In this document: positions 52,159 to 60,378 of the stretch, in pieces | Layout of the letters: every line of letters begins with the position of its first letter | How positions within the stretch are numbered: the first letter of the stretch is position 1 | The notes under the pieces: generated by a model | What the model saw: only the letters and a program-made list of their open reading frames with translations | What the model was told of the DNA's origin: nothing | The model's database searches: none | Position numbers and translations under genes: made by a program | From: CBDEGU01 sp965238045 | Lineage (GTDB): Bacteria; Acidobacteriota; Terriglobia; Bryobacterales; UBA6623 | Length of the DNA: 64,000 bases | NCBI GenBank assembly: GCA_965238045.1 | Contig: CBDEGU010000012.1 | Location: forward strand, 930,001 to 994,000 | Direction of reading: 5' to 3'

Positions 52159-53595
52159 CTAGGCGATCACCTTGTCCGCCACGACTCCGGCTACATCGGT
52201 AAGCCGGAAATCGCGTCCGTTGTAGTGGTAGGTGAGTTTCTGGTGATCGAACCCCAGCAAATGCAAGACCGTGGCGTGGAAGTCGTGAATGTGCATGCGG
52301 TCTTCGACGGCGTGATAGCCAATCTCATCGGTGGCGCCGTAGATGAATCCGGGTTTGACGCCGCCGCCGGCCATCCAGATCGTATAGCCGTAGGGGTTGT
52401 GGTCACGTCCGTCGCCGCCTTGAGAAACCGGCGTGCGTCCGAACTCGCCGGCCCAGATGACGAGCGTGTCCTCGAGCAGACCGCGCGACTTCAGATCCCG
52501 GATCAGGCCGGCGATGGGCTTGTCGACCTCGGCGGCGTTCTGGGTGTGCTTGCGGAAAAGGTCGCTGTGCTGGTCCCACTTGTAGCTGTGCGTGCACTGG
52601 ATATAGCGCACGCCGCGTTCGGCCAGACGGCGGGCCAATATGCACTGCCACGCGAAATCACGCGTCGTATCGGCATCGAAACCGTAGAGCTTTTTCGTCG
52701 CCTCGGACTCTTTTTCGACCTCGAAGGCCTCGGGGGCTTCCATCTGCATCCGGAAGGCCAGTTCGAACGCCTGAATGCGCGCTTCGAGCTGGGGGTCGTT
52801 GTTGCGCAGCGCGGCATGGCGCCGATTGATGTTCTGAAGCATGTCCAGTTCATAACGCTGCTGCTCGACGCTGAAACCTCTGTGAACGAGGTATTCAATG
52901 GGCTCGTCCTTAAACTCTTCGATCTTGAGACCCGCGTGCCCGATCGCGGTTCCTTGGTAGGCTCCTGGCAGAAACGCGGAACTCCAGTTCTTCGCGCCCC
53001 CGTGCGAGAGCGCCGGCTTGATCGTTACATAGCCAGGCAGGTTCTGGTTCTCGGTGCCGAGTCCGTAGACAGCCCAAGAGCCCATGCTCGGTCTGGTGAA
53101 GGTGCTGCTCCCGGTAAAGGTCTGCAACAGCGCCGCGCCGTGGTCCACGCCCTCGCCGACCATCGAACGAATGACGCACAACTCATCGACGACCCCTCGG
53201 GTGTACGGGAACAGGTCGCTGACCGACGTGCCGCTTTTTCCGCCGCGCTTAAAATCCCACAACGGCTTCATGAGAGGGCCGGCGTCGCTGTCGTCGAACG
53301 CCAGCGGGCGCTTGATCGGCAGCGGCTTGCCGTGGTCTCTGTAGAGCCGGGGCTTGGGATCAAATGTGTCGATACTCGACGGACCGCCGTGCATGAAGAG
53401 GAAGATGACGCGTTTGGCTTTCGCCGGGAACTGCGGCTGCTTCACCGCCAGTGGTCCCGCCGCGCCGCCAGGCGCGCCCAGCAGGCGTCCATCCGAGGCC
53501 AGCAGACCGCTTAGCCCCAATACACCAAAACCACAAGCGGCGTCGCGCAATATCGCGCGGCGGCTCAACTCTCGTGGTCTTCCGAAACGGCTCAC
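52159..53595 (-). CDS. DUF1501 exported protein (sulfatase-fold)
   Basis: About 478 residues. I take GTG 53595, so that the protein begins SRFGRPRELSRRAILRD, a twin-arginine signal as usual for DUF1501. The longer frame upstream is low-complexity. Landmarks are MHGGPSSIDTFDPK near the start, WAGEFGRTPVSQGGDGRDHN, and HAVEDRMHIHDFHATVLHLLG. The fold is related to alkaline-phosphatase/sulfatase enzymes, but the activity is unknown. In planctomycetes and acidobacteria it is normally paired with a DUF1553/DUF1549 protein; none is adjacent here. Confidence 0.88.
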   Translation of the reverse strand: MSRFGRPRELSRRAILRDAACGFGVLGLSGLLASDGRLLGAPGGAAGPLAVKQPQFPAKAKRVIFLFMHGGPSSIDTFDPKPRLYRDHGKPLPIKRPLAFDDSDAGPLMKPLWDFKRGGKSGTSVSDLFPYTRGVVDELCVIRSMVGEGVDHGAALLQTFTGSSTFTRPSMGSWAVYGLGTENQNLPGYVTIKPALSHGGAKNWSSAFLPGAYQGTAIGHAGLKIEEFKDEPIEYLVHRGFSVEQQRYELDMLQNINRRHAALRNNDPQLEARIQAFELAFRMQMEAPEAFEVEKESEATKKLYGFDADTTRDFAWQCILARRLAERGVRYIQCTHSYKWDQHSDLFRKHTQNAAEVDKPIAGLIRDLKSRGLLEDTLVIWAGEFGRTPVSQGGDGRDHNPYGYTIWMAGGGVKPGFIYGATDEIGYHAVEDRMHIHDFHATVLHLLGFDHQKLTYHYNGRDFRLTDVAGVVADKVIA

Positions 53596-53722
53596 GCTAC
53601 TAGTGTAATGCGGCCCGGCTCCGGATGCCAGCGTTTGAGAGAGAATCGAAGAACGATCGTTTTCCCCAAGCAGAGGCGCTGGGCCAGGGGCGCTCCCCTG
53701 GCCCGGCCGCCGGGTATTGGCC

Positions 53723-54598
53723 TCAGCGGCGCCGTCCACCGGATCGCCCCCTGGAACGACCTCCGGCTCCTCCTCGGAAAGCAACAACCCTTCGTCCGCG
53801 CGACGCGTAGTAGCCGTACGGACGGTAGAAGCCGCTGTAGTATCCAAAGCCCAAGTGGTACGGATAACCGTAGCCGTACCCAAAACCCAGATGCACCCGG
53901 CCCGGGAAGCGACTATAGCCCCCGGGGCCATCTTCCATCAGCAGTTTGTCGCGGCGTTTGTTCCAATCGTCGAACGAATCCTTGGGCTCGGCCCTGGCCA
54001 GCCGAAACTCGGCTTCGTCGGCGTCTCCGCGGACTGTCATCCGGCGGCCTTTGGAAAGCTTCCTGGTGCCTTCGGCCGAGGCAACCTCGGCCTCGCCCTT
54101 GCGGACGTTAATGACCGTACGGCCGTCGGGGGTCACCTCGACGCGGTAGATGCCGCGCTTCAGCGGACGAACCGTGACCTGCGGCGTCTCGATATCGACA
54201 TCCGCCGCGCCGTGTTTCCACTCGCTGTAGGTGACAAGGCCGCGGACGACATGGACTTGAAATGAGCGGCTGCCGAGCTGGCCGATTTCGACTTCGGTAT
54301 CCTCGTCCAGGCGGATGAAGTTTCTCAAATGCAGCCGGACCTCCGCCCGCGAGGAGCGTCCGGCCGAGACCGTATCGCCGGGCACCAGAGGCTGGCCGGC
54401 GCGGGCTGCCGTCGAGTCGCCGGACTTGCCGTGCCGCATGCGCACGTCGCCCTTGGTAGCGCTGATTCGGGCGACACCCATTCTCGGCCGTTCGTCGGCG
54501 CGGTAGCCGGGGCCTGTCGTATCCCTGGCAGCGGCCTGGAAAGGTAAGAAAGATAACAACGGCGCCACCAGAATCCAGCGAAGGTTTGTATATTTCAT
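53723..54598 (-). CDS. Exported FecR-domain protein with Gly/Tyr-rich tail
   Basis: 291 residues from the ATG at 54598, which gives a signal peptide (KYTNLRWILVAPLLSFLPFQAAA). Residues about 40-200 form a FecR-like beta-domain (GDVRMRHGKSG, LVPGDTVSAGRSSRAEVRL, GLVTYSEW, VEVTPDGRTVINVRKGEAEV). The tail is repetitive in Gly, Tyr and Phe (GFGYGYGYPYHLGFGYYSGF) and ends Arg/Gly-rich. There is no sigma factor or TonB receptor nearby, so it is not a classical FecR regulator. It may be an extracellular or cell-wall protein. Confidence 0.82.
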   Translation of the reverse strand: MKYTNLRWILVAPLLSFLPFQAAARDTTGPGYRADERPRMGVARISATKGDVRMRHGKSGDSTAARAGQPLVPGDTVSAGRSSRAEVRLHLRNFIRLDEDTEVEIGQLGSRSFQVHVVRGLVTYSEWKHGAADVDIETPQVTVRPLKRGIYRVEVTPDGRTVINVRKGEAEVASAEGTRKLSKGRRMTVRGDADEAEFRLARAEPKDSFDDWNKRRDKLLMEDGPGGYSRFPGRVHLGFGYGYGYPYHLGFGYYSGFYRPYGYYASRGRRVVAFRGGAGGRSRGRSGGRRR

Positions 54599-54990
54599 GA
54601 GTGCAAGTCTCCTTTGTAGGATCAGCTTGCCTTGACCAACGCAATCCCGTTGCCAGACCCTAAACCATTGAAACACATAAGCTTGTCGATCCTGCTTTTG
54701 GCGCGACCGCTGGTGGATTACCACCGCGGCGGTCACCAGCGATCACCTGGCCGGCTCATGAGGTAGCGGGGAATCAGGCCTTCGATCCGGAGGAATACAC
54801 CTCACGGCTTTTATTAACACGATGCGCGCTAGAAAGTTGCGCCATCGACTCTCCGTGCGTCCTGCATCGAAGCACGAGCGGCGTTGCCGAGTCCAAGCCG
54901 GGTTCAAGCGAAACTGTCCGGCCGGAACCGCAAGCCGCGCATGAGCAGAACGGCGTGCCGATGGAAACCTGTGCGGGCGAGCGCGGAAGG
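54599..54990. other. Intergenic region, 392 bases
   Basis: Between the FecR-domain gene start and the end of the SpoIIE phosphatase. A minus-strand frame at 54774-55016 has C-x2-C and C-x2-H pairs but overlaps the phosphatase 3' end. No clear promoter is seen. Confidence 0.4.
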
Positions 54991-56298
54991 TTAGCTGCCA
55001 GCGCGGACGACGACAACGGTCATGTCATCGGTCTGCGGTGCGTCGCCGCTGTGCTCTTTGACGGCATCGAACAAGTTTTCGACGATCACGGCGGAGCGGC
55101 CGCCGCGCACTTCTTGAAGAGTCGCCAGGAGACGCTCCTCGCCAAACTCCTCGAACTGGCGGTTCATCGCCTCGGGAAATCCGTCGAAATACAGCAGCAG
55201 CGTGTCGCCGGGCTCCAGCGCCACTTCTGCTTCTTCGAAATCGCAGTTCGGCAAGATGCCGAGAACAGGCCCGCCGGTTTCGAGCAGCCGAGGTTCGTCG
55301 CCGTGGCGCAGCAAGATGGGCGGATTGTGTCCCGCGTTGGCGTAACACAAGCGATGCTTCTTGAAATCCAGGAGCCCATAGAAAAACGTGACGAACTTAT
55401 TGGAATCGGTGCTCTGATACAGCAATTGATTCGAATGCCGCATGCATTCCGACGGAGAGGGCCGCAGCAGAGTCTGGCCGCGAATCGTGGCCTGCACATT
55501 GGCCATCAACATCGCCGCCGGCATGCCCTTGCCCGAGACATCGCCCAGGCAGATCGCCAGACGGCCTTCTCCGGCGGCAAGGAAGTCGAAGTAGTCCCCG
55601 CCCACATTGTGCGCTGGCGTCGTCTTCCCGGCGACATCGTAACCCAGTACGGTGGGAGGCGACTTCGGCAGCAGATTGATCTGGATGTCATAGGCCATCC
55701 GCATTTCTTGCTGCATCAACTGCAGGGCTTTCTCTTCTTCATGCAGACGCGCATTCTCGATCACCTGCGCCGACTGCGCGGCAATGATCGTGATCAGCCG
55801 TTCATCGCTTTGGGTAAAGCCCTCGGCGCTCCGCTTGTTGAAAACGCTGAGGACGCCGATCACCTTGCCGTGCAACCGCAGCGGCGCGCACAGCAGCGAC
55901 TTGACCGAGCCGTCGGCGGTTAGCGTCGGCTGAGGGAAACGTTTGTCATTCTCCGCATCGTTGATCACAAGCGGAGCCTGAGTCTTCAGCAGCCAGCCGA
56001 TGACCTGCTCGCTCAACCGAAAGGGGTCGGCGCCGGACTCGGCGTCCACCTTGCGGACCATGGTCCGTAGCGCGGCTCCGTGTTCTTGGTCGCCGAAAAT
56101 CAGAACGGCGCCTTGTGCGACCGCTAGGTGCTTGACGCACTTCTGCACAACCAGATCAACGATGGTTTCCAGCGAAGAAGCCGACGATACGGCCGTGGCC
56201 ACTTCATTGATGACCGATAGTTCTTCGACCGCGCGGCGCAGCCGCAGGTTCTCGGCTTCAAGACGCGACAGTGCTGTAGCTGGTTGCCCTGAACTCAT
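54991..56298 (-). CDS. GAF-domain SpoIIE/PP2C-type serine phosphatase (RsbU-like)
   Basis: 435 residues from ATG 56298. A coiled-coil start (LSRLEAENLRLRRAVEELS) is followed by a GAF sensor domain at about 40-185 (SVKSLLCAPLRLHGKVIGVL). The PP2C-like phosphatase at about 210-435 has metal-site motifs NVGGDYFDFL, LGDVSGKGMPAAMLMAN, NAGHNPPILLRHGDEP and TDDMTVVVV. It probably dephosphorylates an anti-sigma-factor antagonist in a general stress or biofilm switch. The partner genes are not nearby. Confidence 0.92.
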   Translation of the reverse strand: MSSGQPATALSRLEAENLRLRRAVEELSVINEVATAVSSASSLETIVDLVVQKCVKHLAVAQGAVLIFGDQEHGAALRTMVRKVDAESGADPFRLSEQVIGWLLKTQAPLVINDAENDKRFPQPTLTADGSVKSLLCAPLRLHGKVIGVLSVFNKRSAEGFTQSDERLITIIAAQSAQVIENARLHEEEKALQLMQQEMRMAYDIQINLLPKSPPTVLGYDVAGKTTPAHNVGGDYFDFLAAGEGRLAICLGDVSGKGMPAAMLMANVQATIRGQTLLRPSPSECMRHSNQLLYQSTDSNKFVTFFYGLLDFKKHRLCYANAGHNPPILLRHGDEPRLLETGGPVLGILPNCDFEEAEVALEPGDTLLLYFDGFPEAMNRQFEEFGEERLLATLQEVRGGRSAVIVENLFDAVKEHSGDAPQTDDMTVVVVRAGS

Positions 56299-56386
56299 GG
56301 ATGTAAACCTGCAATACTCACCGCGGGCGGAGCGGGATGCCGCCTCTGGTTCCCACCGCGACCTTAGCGACACCAAAGAGAGAAAG

Positions 56387-57145
56387 TCAACTCTCGGGCA
56401 TTCGGTTCGAGGGGATGGCTCGCGGCTGGATCGTTCTTGACAACCCCTGTTGCGAGCTTTCCGTAAGCTCTTGGACCAAACGGATGACGGCGCCAGTATC
56501 GCTCAGCGAGCGAATCTCGCGGGCGGCTCCGGCGAATCGATGGGTGGCGTTGAACGAGTGGCGCACCGCGATGACTTGCAGCCCCGCCGCGAGACCCGCC
56601 TGCACGCCAACCTCGGAATCCTCGATGACCACTGCCCTGGTTGCGTCCACCCCGAGGCGGCGCCGCGCCAGCAGATAGGCATCCGGCGCGGGCTTGTGAT
56701 GTTCCACATCATCGGCGGTGATCGTCAAGCCGATCCACCGCGCCAGTCCGAGCTGGGCGAAAACGCGATCCACCATCCAGGGCTGGCTCGAGGTGATGAC
56801 TGCGAGACCGAATCCGTCGGCCTGTAGCCGCGCGAGTAGTTCCTCGACGCCGGGCAGCGCTTCCAAATCGGTTTCCAGCAACCGCAAATAGCGGGCCTGG
56901 TAGAGCCGGGAGTATTCGCCGGGATCGCAGTCGATGCGCGCCTCGGCGATAAAGGCCCCGCGCACAACCGCGTGGGAAGCGCCCATCAGACGGCCGTAGA
57001 AGACCGCCGGCACATCGCCGCCCAGCGCCGCGATTGTACTGGCGTGCGCCGCCGCTTTCAGAGTTTCGGTGGCGGCGAGCACTCCGTCGAGGTCAAAGAG
57101 AACGGCTCTCGAGGGCTGGCTGGAAGACGGCTGACTGGAAGACAT
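56387..57145 (-). CDS. HAD-superfamily phosphatase (beta-phosphoglucomutase-like)
   Basis: 252 residues. The nucleophile motif is AVLFDLDGVLAATE, then LAVITSSQPW (motif II), HHKPAPDAYLLA (motif III Lys) and AVVIEDSEVGVQAGLAAG (motif IV Asp). The cap region between motifs I and II fits the PGMB subfamily. The leader is Ser/Gln/Pro-rich. It follows surE on the same strand with a 42-base gap. Confidence 0.93.
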   Translation of the reverse strand: MSSSQPSSSQPSRAVLFDLDGVLAATETLKAAAHASTIAALGGDVPAVFYGRLMGASHAVVRGAFIAEARIDCDPGEYSRLYQARYLRLLETDLEALPGVEELLARLQADGFGLAVITSSQPWMVDRVFAQLGLARWIGLTITADDVEHHKPAPDAYLLARRRLGVDATRAVVIEDSEVGVQAGLAAGLQVIAVRHSFNATHRFAGAAREIRSLSDTGAVIRLVQELTESSQQGLSRTIQPRAIPSNRMPES

Positions 57146-57187
57146 CGTCGCTTCAAAGAAATGGAACCGCTTTCCCGCTACCGATGG

Positions 57188-57934
57188 CTAAATCTCGTCT
57201 CCGTTCATCCACCGCCCGACCTCATCGATCAGGCTCTCTTCGGTGTGATCAAAGCGAATGGGCGTAATCGAGATCTTGCCATCGCGAATGGCCGCGTAAT
57301 CGGTGCCGGGTTTGGCATCGGCCATGGGGACTTCCTCATGCATCCAATAGTAGGGGCGCTCGTAGGGATCGAAGACTTCGACCATCAGATTGCGTGAGAT
57401 CTTCTGACTCTGGCGCGTGACCTCAATGCCTGTCCTCCACGGGCTGGGAACATTGACGTTCAAAGCGACGCCAGCGGGCAGGCCCCGCCGCAAGACCTGC
57501 GCCGCGATCTTCGGCGCGAAAGCAGCCGCCTTGCTAAAGTCAGCATTCGCCCGTGAGTCGACAGACATCGCGATCGCCGGAATGCCGTACTTGACCCCTT
57601 CGGCCGCCGCGGCCACCGTTCCCGAGTAGAAGATGTTCTCGCCGAGATTCGGACCCTGGTTGATGCCAGAGACCAGCAGGTCAGGGCGAAAGTCGAGGAT
57701 CTGATGGATGGCCATCATCACCGTATCGGCCGGCGTGCCATGGACCGCGTAGCGCCGCGGCCCGGATGCCTCGTAGCGCAACGGCCGCCGCAGAGTAATC
57801 GCCCGGCTCGTAGCACTCTGTTCGCTGGCCGGCGCGGCGACCCAAACTTCGCCCAGGCTTTGCATGGCCTCTTCCAGGGCGCGCAAGCCGGGCGCGGCGA
57901 TGCCGTCGTCGTTCGTCAGCAGAATGCGGGGCAT
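57188..57934 (-). CDS. surE: 5'-nucleotidase SurE
   Basis: Nucleoside-5'-monophosphate and polyphosphate phosphatase, linked to stress survival. Motifs are LTNDDGIAAPGLRALEEA at the start, SEQSATSRAITL, and VSGINQGPNLGENIFYSGTVAAAAEG. The length of 248 is normal. It follows the MerR regulator with a 13-base gap and is in the same minus-strand run. Confidence 0.96.
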   Translation of the reverse strand: MPRILLTNDDGIAAPGLRALEEAMQSLGEVWVAAPASEQSATSRAITLRRPLRYEASGPRRYAVHGTPADTVMMAIHQILDFRPDLLVSGINQGPNLGENIFYSGTVAAAAEGVKYGIPAIAMSVDSRANADFSKAAAFAPKIAAQVLRRGLPAGVALNVNVPSPWRTGIEVTRQSQKISRNLMVEVFDPYERPYYWMHEEVPMADAKPGTDYAAIRDGKISITPIRFDHTEESLIDEVGRWMNGDEI

Positions 57935-57947
57935 GGATGTGTCGGCA

Positions 57948-58340
57948 CTACTTCTTGTCGAGGATGGAAAGAATGCTCTCTAGCTGCTGCTTGATCTCGG
58001 AGAGATGCCCCCCGTCGTTCCCCGCTCCGGTCGCGAAGGGGAGGGCCGCTTGCCCCTTGGTTTGGACTGCCCTTTTCTGCTTTCGCTTCCCGCGAAGCGC
58101 CTTGCGGGCTCCGGCGATCGTGTATCGCTCGTCATAGAGCAGCCGCTTGATTTCTAGAATCGTTTCGACGTCTTTGCGGCGGTACTGCCGCTGTCCGGAG
58201 GAGGTTTTTTTGGGTGAGAGGGTGGGAAACTCACCTTCCCAGAACCGCAGAACATACGGTTCGACGCCGCTGAGTTCGCTGACATCCCCGATGCGAAAAA
58301 ACAGGCGGTTGGGGATTTTGGGCGTCTCCTGTTCCGCCAT
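57948..58340 (-). CDS. MerR-family transcriptional regulator
   Basis: 130 residues. The winged helix-turn-helix is FFRIGDVSELSGVEPYVLRFWEGEF, followed by SSGQRQYRRKDVETILEIKRLLYD with a MerR wing. The rest is basic (KALRGKRKQKRA) and ends in a helix (EIKQQLESILSIL). There are no metal-binding Cys, so it is the short, effector-less type. It lies 8 bases after the hydrolase-like gene and 13 before surE. Confidence 0.93.
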   Translation of the reverse strand: MAEQETPKIPNRLFFRIGDVSELSGVEPYVLRFWEGEFPTLSPKKTSSGQRQYRRKDVETILEIKRLLYDERYTIAGARKALRGKRKQKRAVQTKGQAALPFATGAGNDGGHLSEIKQQLESILSILDKK

Positions 58341-58348
58341 GGGAGACC

Positions 58349-60358
58349 CTATCGTAACAAACCTCCTTCGCGGATGAGAACCGTATGCTCTCCGCGGGGC
58401 AGAAGCACCGCCCAGTGCGTGGGAGCTTCAATCAGCCGGGGGGAAGCCGCCTCCCCGTCGATGTGTATTTCCGCTGGCCGCCGGTCGACCAGGGCAATGG
58501 CCCGCGATCGGGCCCGGTAAGCGAACCTCACCCCATGGGGGACGCTTTCGGCCATGCTAAGATCTCCTCCGGTCCAGCGCAGCAGCCGCAGAGGCGGGGC
58601 ATCGGCCGCCGCGCTCAGCAGGTGTCTGCCAGGCGGAAGCCAAACCACTTTCCCATCCCCGACGGGCCAAAGCCGCCCGTTGACGCGAGCCGCGCCGGAC
58701 CAGGTGACACCCGCCGCGTGTTGGGTTTCCACACGCAGAGTCTGGCCTTCCCAGCGGGCGCTCGCGCTCGGACCGGCATGCCCCATCAAGGCCTGGTCCG
58801 CCCGCGAAATCGACTGCTCGGCATAGAGGATCACTTGCGAGAAGGCCTTTCCGGCCTCGTGGAGAAGCTGGAACAACTCGGTCCCGGTCTGCTTCTTTGT
58901 CGGATAGGTTTGTTGGTATCTTTCCACGATATTGAGATTGATGATGAGGCGACTGGCTTCGCCGGGTCCTTCGCTGGATCCATCGCGGTAGCGGCGGGCG
59001 ATCTCGGCATAGCGTTGCGGGCCCAGGTTCCAGAGCGTCGCGGGATCTTCCACGGCCAGCCGAAAATCGTAGCGCGGGACCAGGGCAAGCAAGGCCGCGG
59101 TATCGGCGCCGAGATATTCTCTCATACGCGTGTCGAAGCGGTCATCGATCTGCGTAATGACGATATCGAGCTCGGGCGTGGTTTCCCGAATGACCCGCAA
59201 CCAGCGCCGCTGAAGCTCCAGCGCCAGTTCCGCCCGGTAGCCGGAGAAGTGAAGCCATCTGGCTTGGTTCCGCCGCCAGAAGCTGGGCGAGTCGGGATCG
59301 AACAGTGACACGGGATCGATACCGGTTTGCCGCCGGTAGTCCTCGCGGACCCAATCATTCATCGGCGTGAAGCGGGCCGCGTTGCCCGGTCCGAGGAGGG
59401 ACTCGAAGTAGAGTTCCGCCAGATTGACGCCGTCCCAATCGAAGCGGCGCAGCAGCCCGCTCACTCCCGCTTGGGCTTGGGCAAAGCAGCCGGGGTCGGC
59501 GAGATTGACGAGCTTGCGCCAGTCGAGCCGGGCGTCCTGCAAGGTGGCTGTTTTCTCGCGGCAGCGCGGCCGGGTGTCCCAGAAATTCCCGCTGACATGG
59601 GGCAGCTCAAGCCAGGCGTAGACCAAGATTCCTTGCCGGTGGCAGGCTTCGATGAGTGTCTCCAGATAGCGGTCCCGGCCGGGGTCTGGCTCCTGAAAAT
59701 GCCAGCCGCTCACGTGCAGAGCCGCGATTCCGGCCCGCCGCCAGCGGCGGGCCATGTATTCGAGATCCACCCGCGTTCGGTAGGCGTAGTCGAAGAAGAA
59801 CCAGCGGCGGTCTTCCCGAAAAGGCAGGACCAGACCAAGGTCCGCGAAAGCATGCATCAGATACGGAAAGCGCTCGTAGCCTCTGGGTCCCGGGTCGGCG
59901 GCGGCCCAGAGGACTGCTCCCTCGGGAGTGCGAAGTCCGGCCAGCAGCGGCGCTCCGGTGGTCTTCTCCCGCACGAAGACTCTCGCGCCCGCGGGCAGTT
60001 GATGTACGGGCAGCTCGGTTGGCTTCTGCCATACCATGCGGACATCGGGGTCGCGGAGATCCACGACTTGCGCGACTCGGACCTTCTTTTGGGTAGCCGC
60101 GAAGCCGAGTTTCCGCGATTCCGGCGTGTCGCCGGCCAAGAGGCGAAAGCGCGACGGCGTGGTCGCGACACGCAGGCCAAAGGGAGCAAAGATGGCTTCC
60201 CATTTGGCTGGTTCGGCGGCCTGAATCGTGACCTGGATTCTGCCGGGGGCCCGCTCCAGCCGGGCCGCCGGCGCGCCATGAAGCCCCAGGGCGCCTGGAA
60301 GTGACAGGGCGCAGAGCGCCGCGGCGGTCAACCCGCCAGCCGATTTCAAGATCGTCAT
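58349..60358 (-). CDS. Exported TIM-barrel hydrolase-like protein (GHL/PgaB-C-like)
   Basis: 669 residues from ATG 60358. A signal peptide (LTAAALCALSLPGALG) is followed by a beta domain. At about 230 a barrel begins (RVDLEYMARRWRRAGIAALH), then IEACHRQGILVYAWLELPH and FDWDGVNLAELYFES. The Asp and Glu of the last stretch are candidates for catalysis. The whole resembles glycoside-hydrolase-like domains such as that of PgaB. A C-terminal beta domain follows. It starts 20 bases after the TPR-barrel gene stop, so the two form an operon. Confidence 0.7.
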   Translation of the reverse strand: MTILKSAGGLTAAALCALSLPGALGLHGAPAARLERAPGRIQVTIQAAEPAKWEAIFAPFGLRVATTPSRFRLLAGDTPESRKLGFAATQKKVRVAQVVDLRDPDVRMVWQKPTELPVHQLPAGARVFVREKTTGAPLLAGLRTPEGAVLWAAADPGPRGYERFPYLMHAFADLGLVLPFREDRRWFFFDYAYRTRVDLEYMARRWRRAGIAALHVSGWHFQEPDPGRDRYLETLIEACHRQGILVYAWLELPHVSGNFWDTRPRCREKTATLQDARLDWRKLVNLADPGCFAQAQAGVSGLLRRFDWDGVNLAELYFESLLGPGNAARFTPMNDWVREDYRRQTGIDPVSLFDPDSPSFWRRNQARWLHFSGYRAELALELQRRWLRVIRETTPELDIVITQIDDRFDTRMREYLGADTAALLALVPRYDFRLAVEDPATLWNLGPQRYAEIARRYRDGSSEGPGEASRLIINLNIVERYQQTYPTKKQTGTELFQLLHEAGKAFSQVILYAEQSISRADQALMGHAGPSASARWEGQTLRVETQHAAGVTWSGAARVNGRLWPVGDGKVVWLPPGRHLLSAAADAPPLRLLRWTGGDLSMAESVPHGVRFAYRARSRAIALVDRRPAEIHIDGEAASPRLIEAPTHWAVLLPRGEHTVLIREGGLLR

Positions 60359-60378
60359 GCCAACGCTAGCGCGGTCTC

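Noticed and set aside
52225..53514. Long plus-strand frame opposite DUF1501
   Set aside because: It is a mirror frame of a high-GC gene, with no family motif, while the minus strand has clear DUF1501 landmarks.
53596..53931. Upstream extension of DUF1501
   Set aside because: The added residues are low-complexity and would bury the twin-arginine signal.
54774..55016. Minus-strand 80-residue frame with C-x2-C and C-x2-H
   Set aside because: It overlaps the end of the phosphatase and has only weak zinc-ribbon likeness; kept as a possibility only.
54955..55923. Plus-strand frame opposite the SpoIIE phosphatase
   Set aside because: Phosphatase motifs are all on the minus strand.
59327..60304. 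Plus-strand frame opposite the hydrolase-like gene
   Set aside because: No motif; the minus-strand protein has a signal peptide and a barrel.
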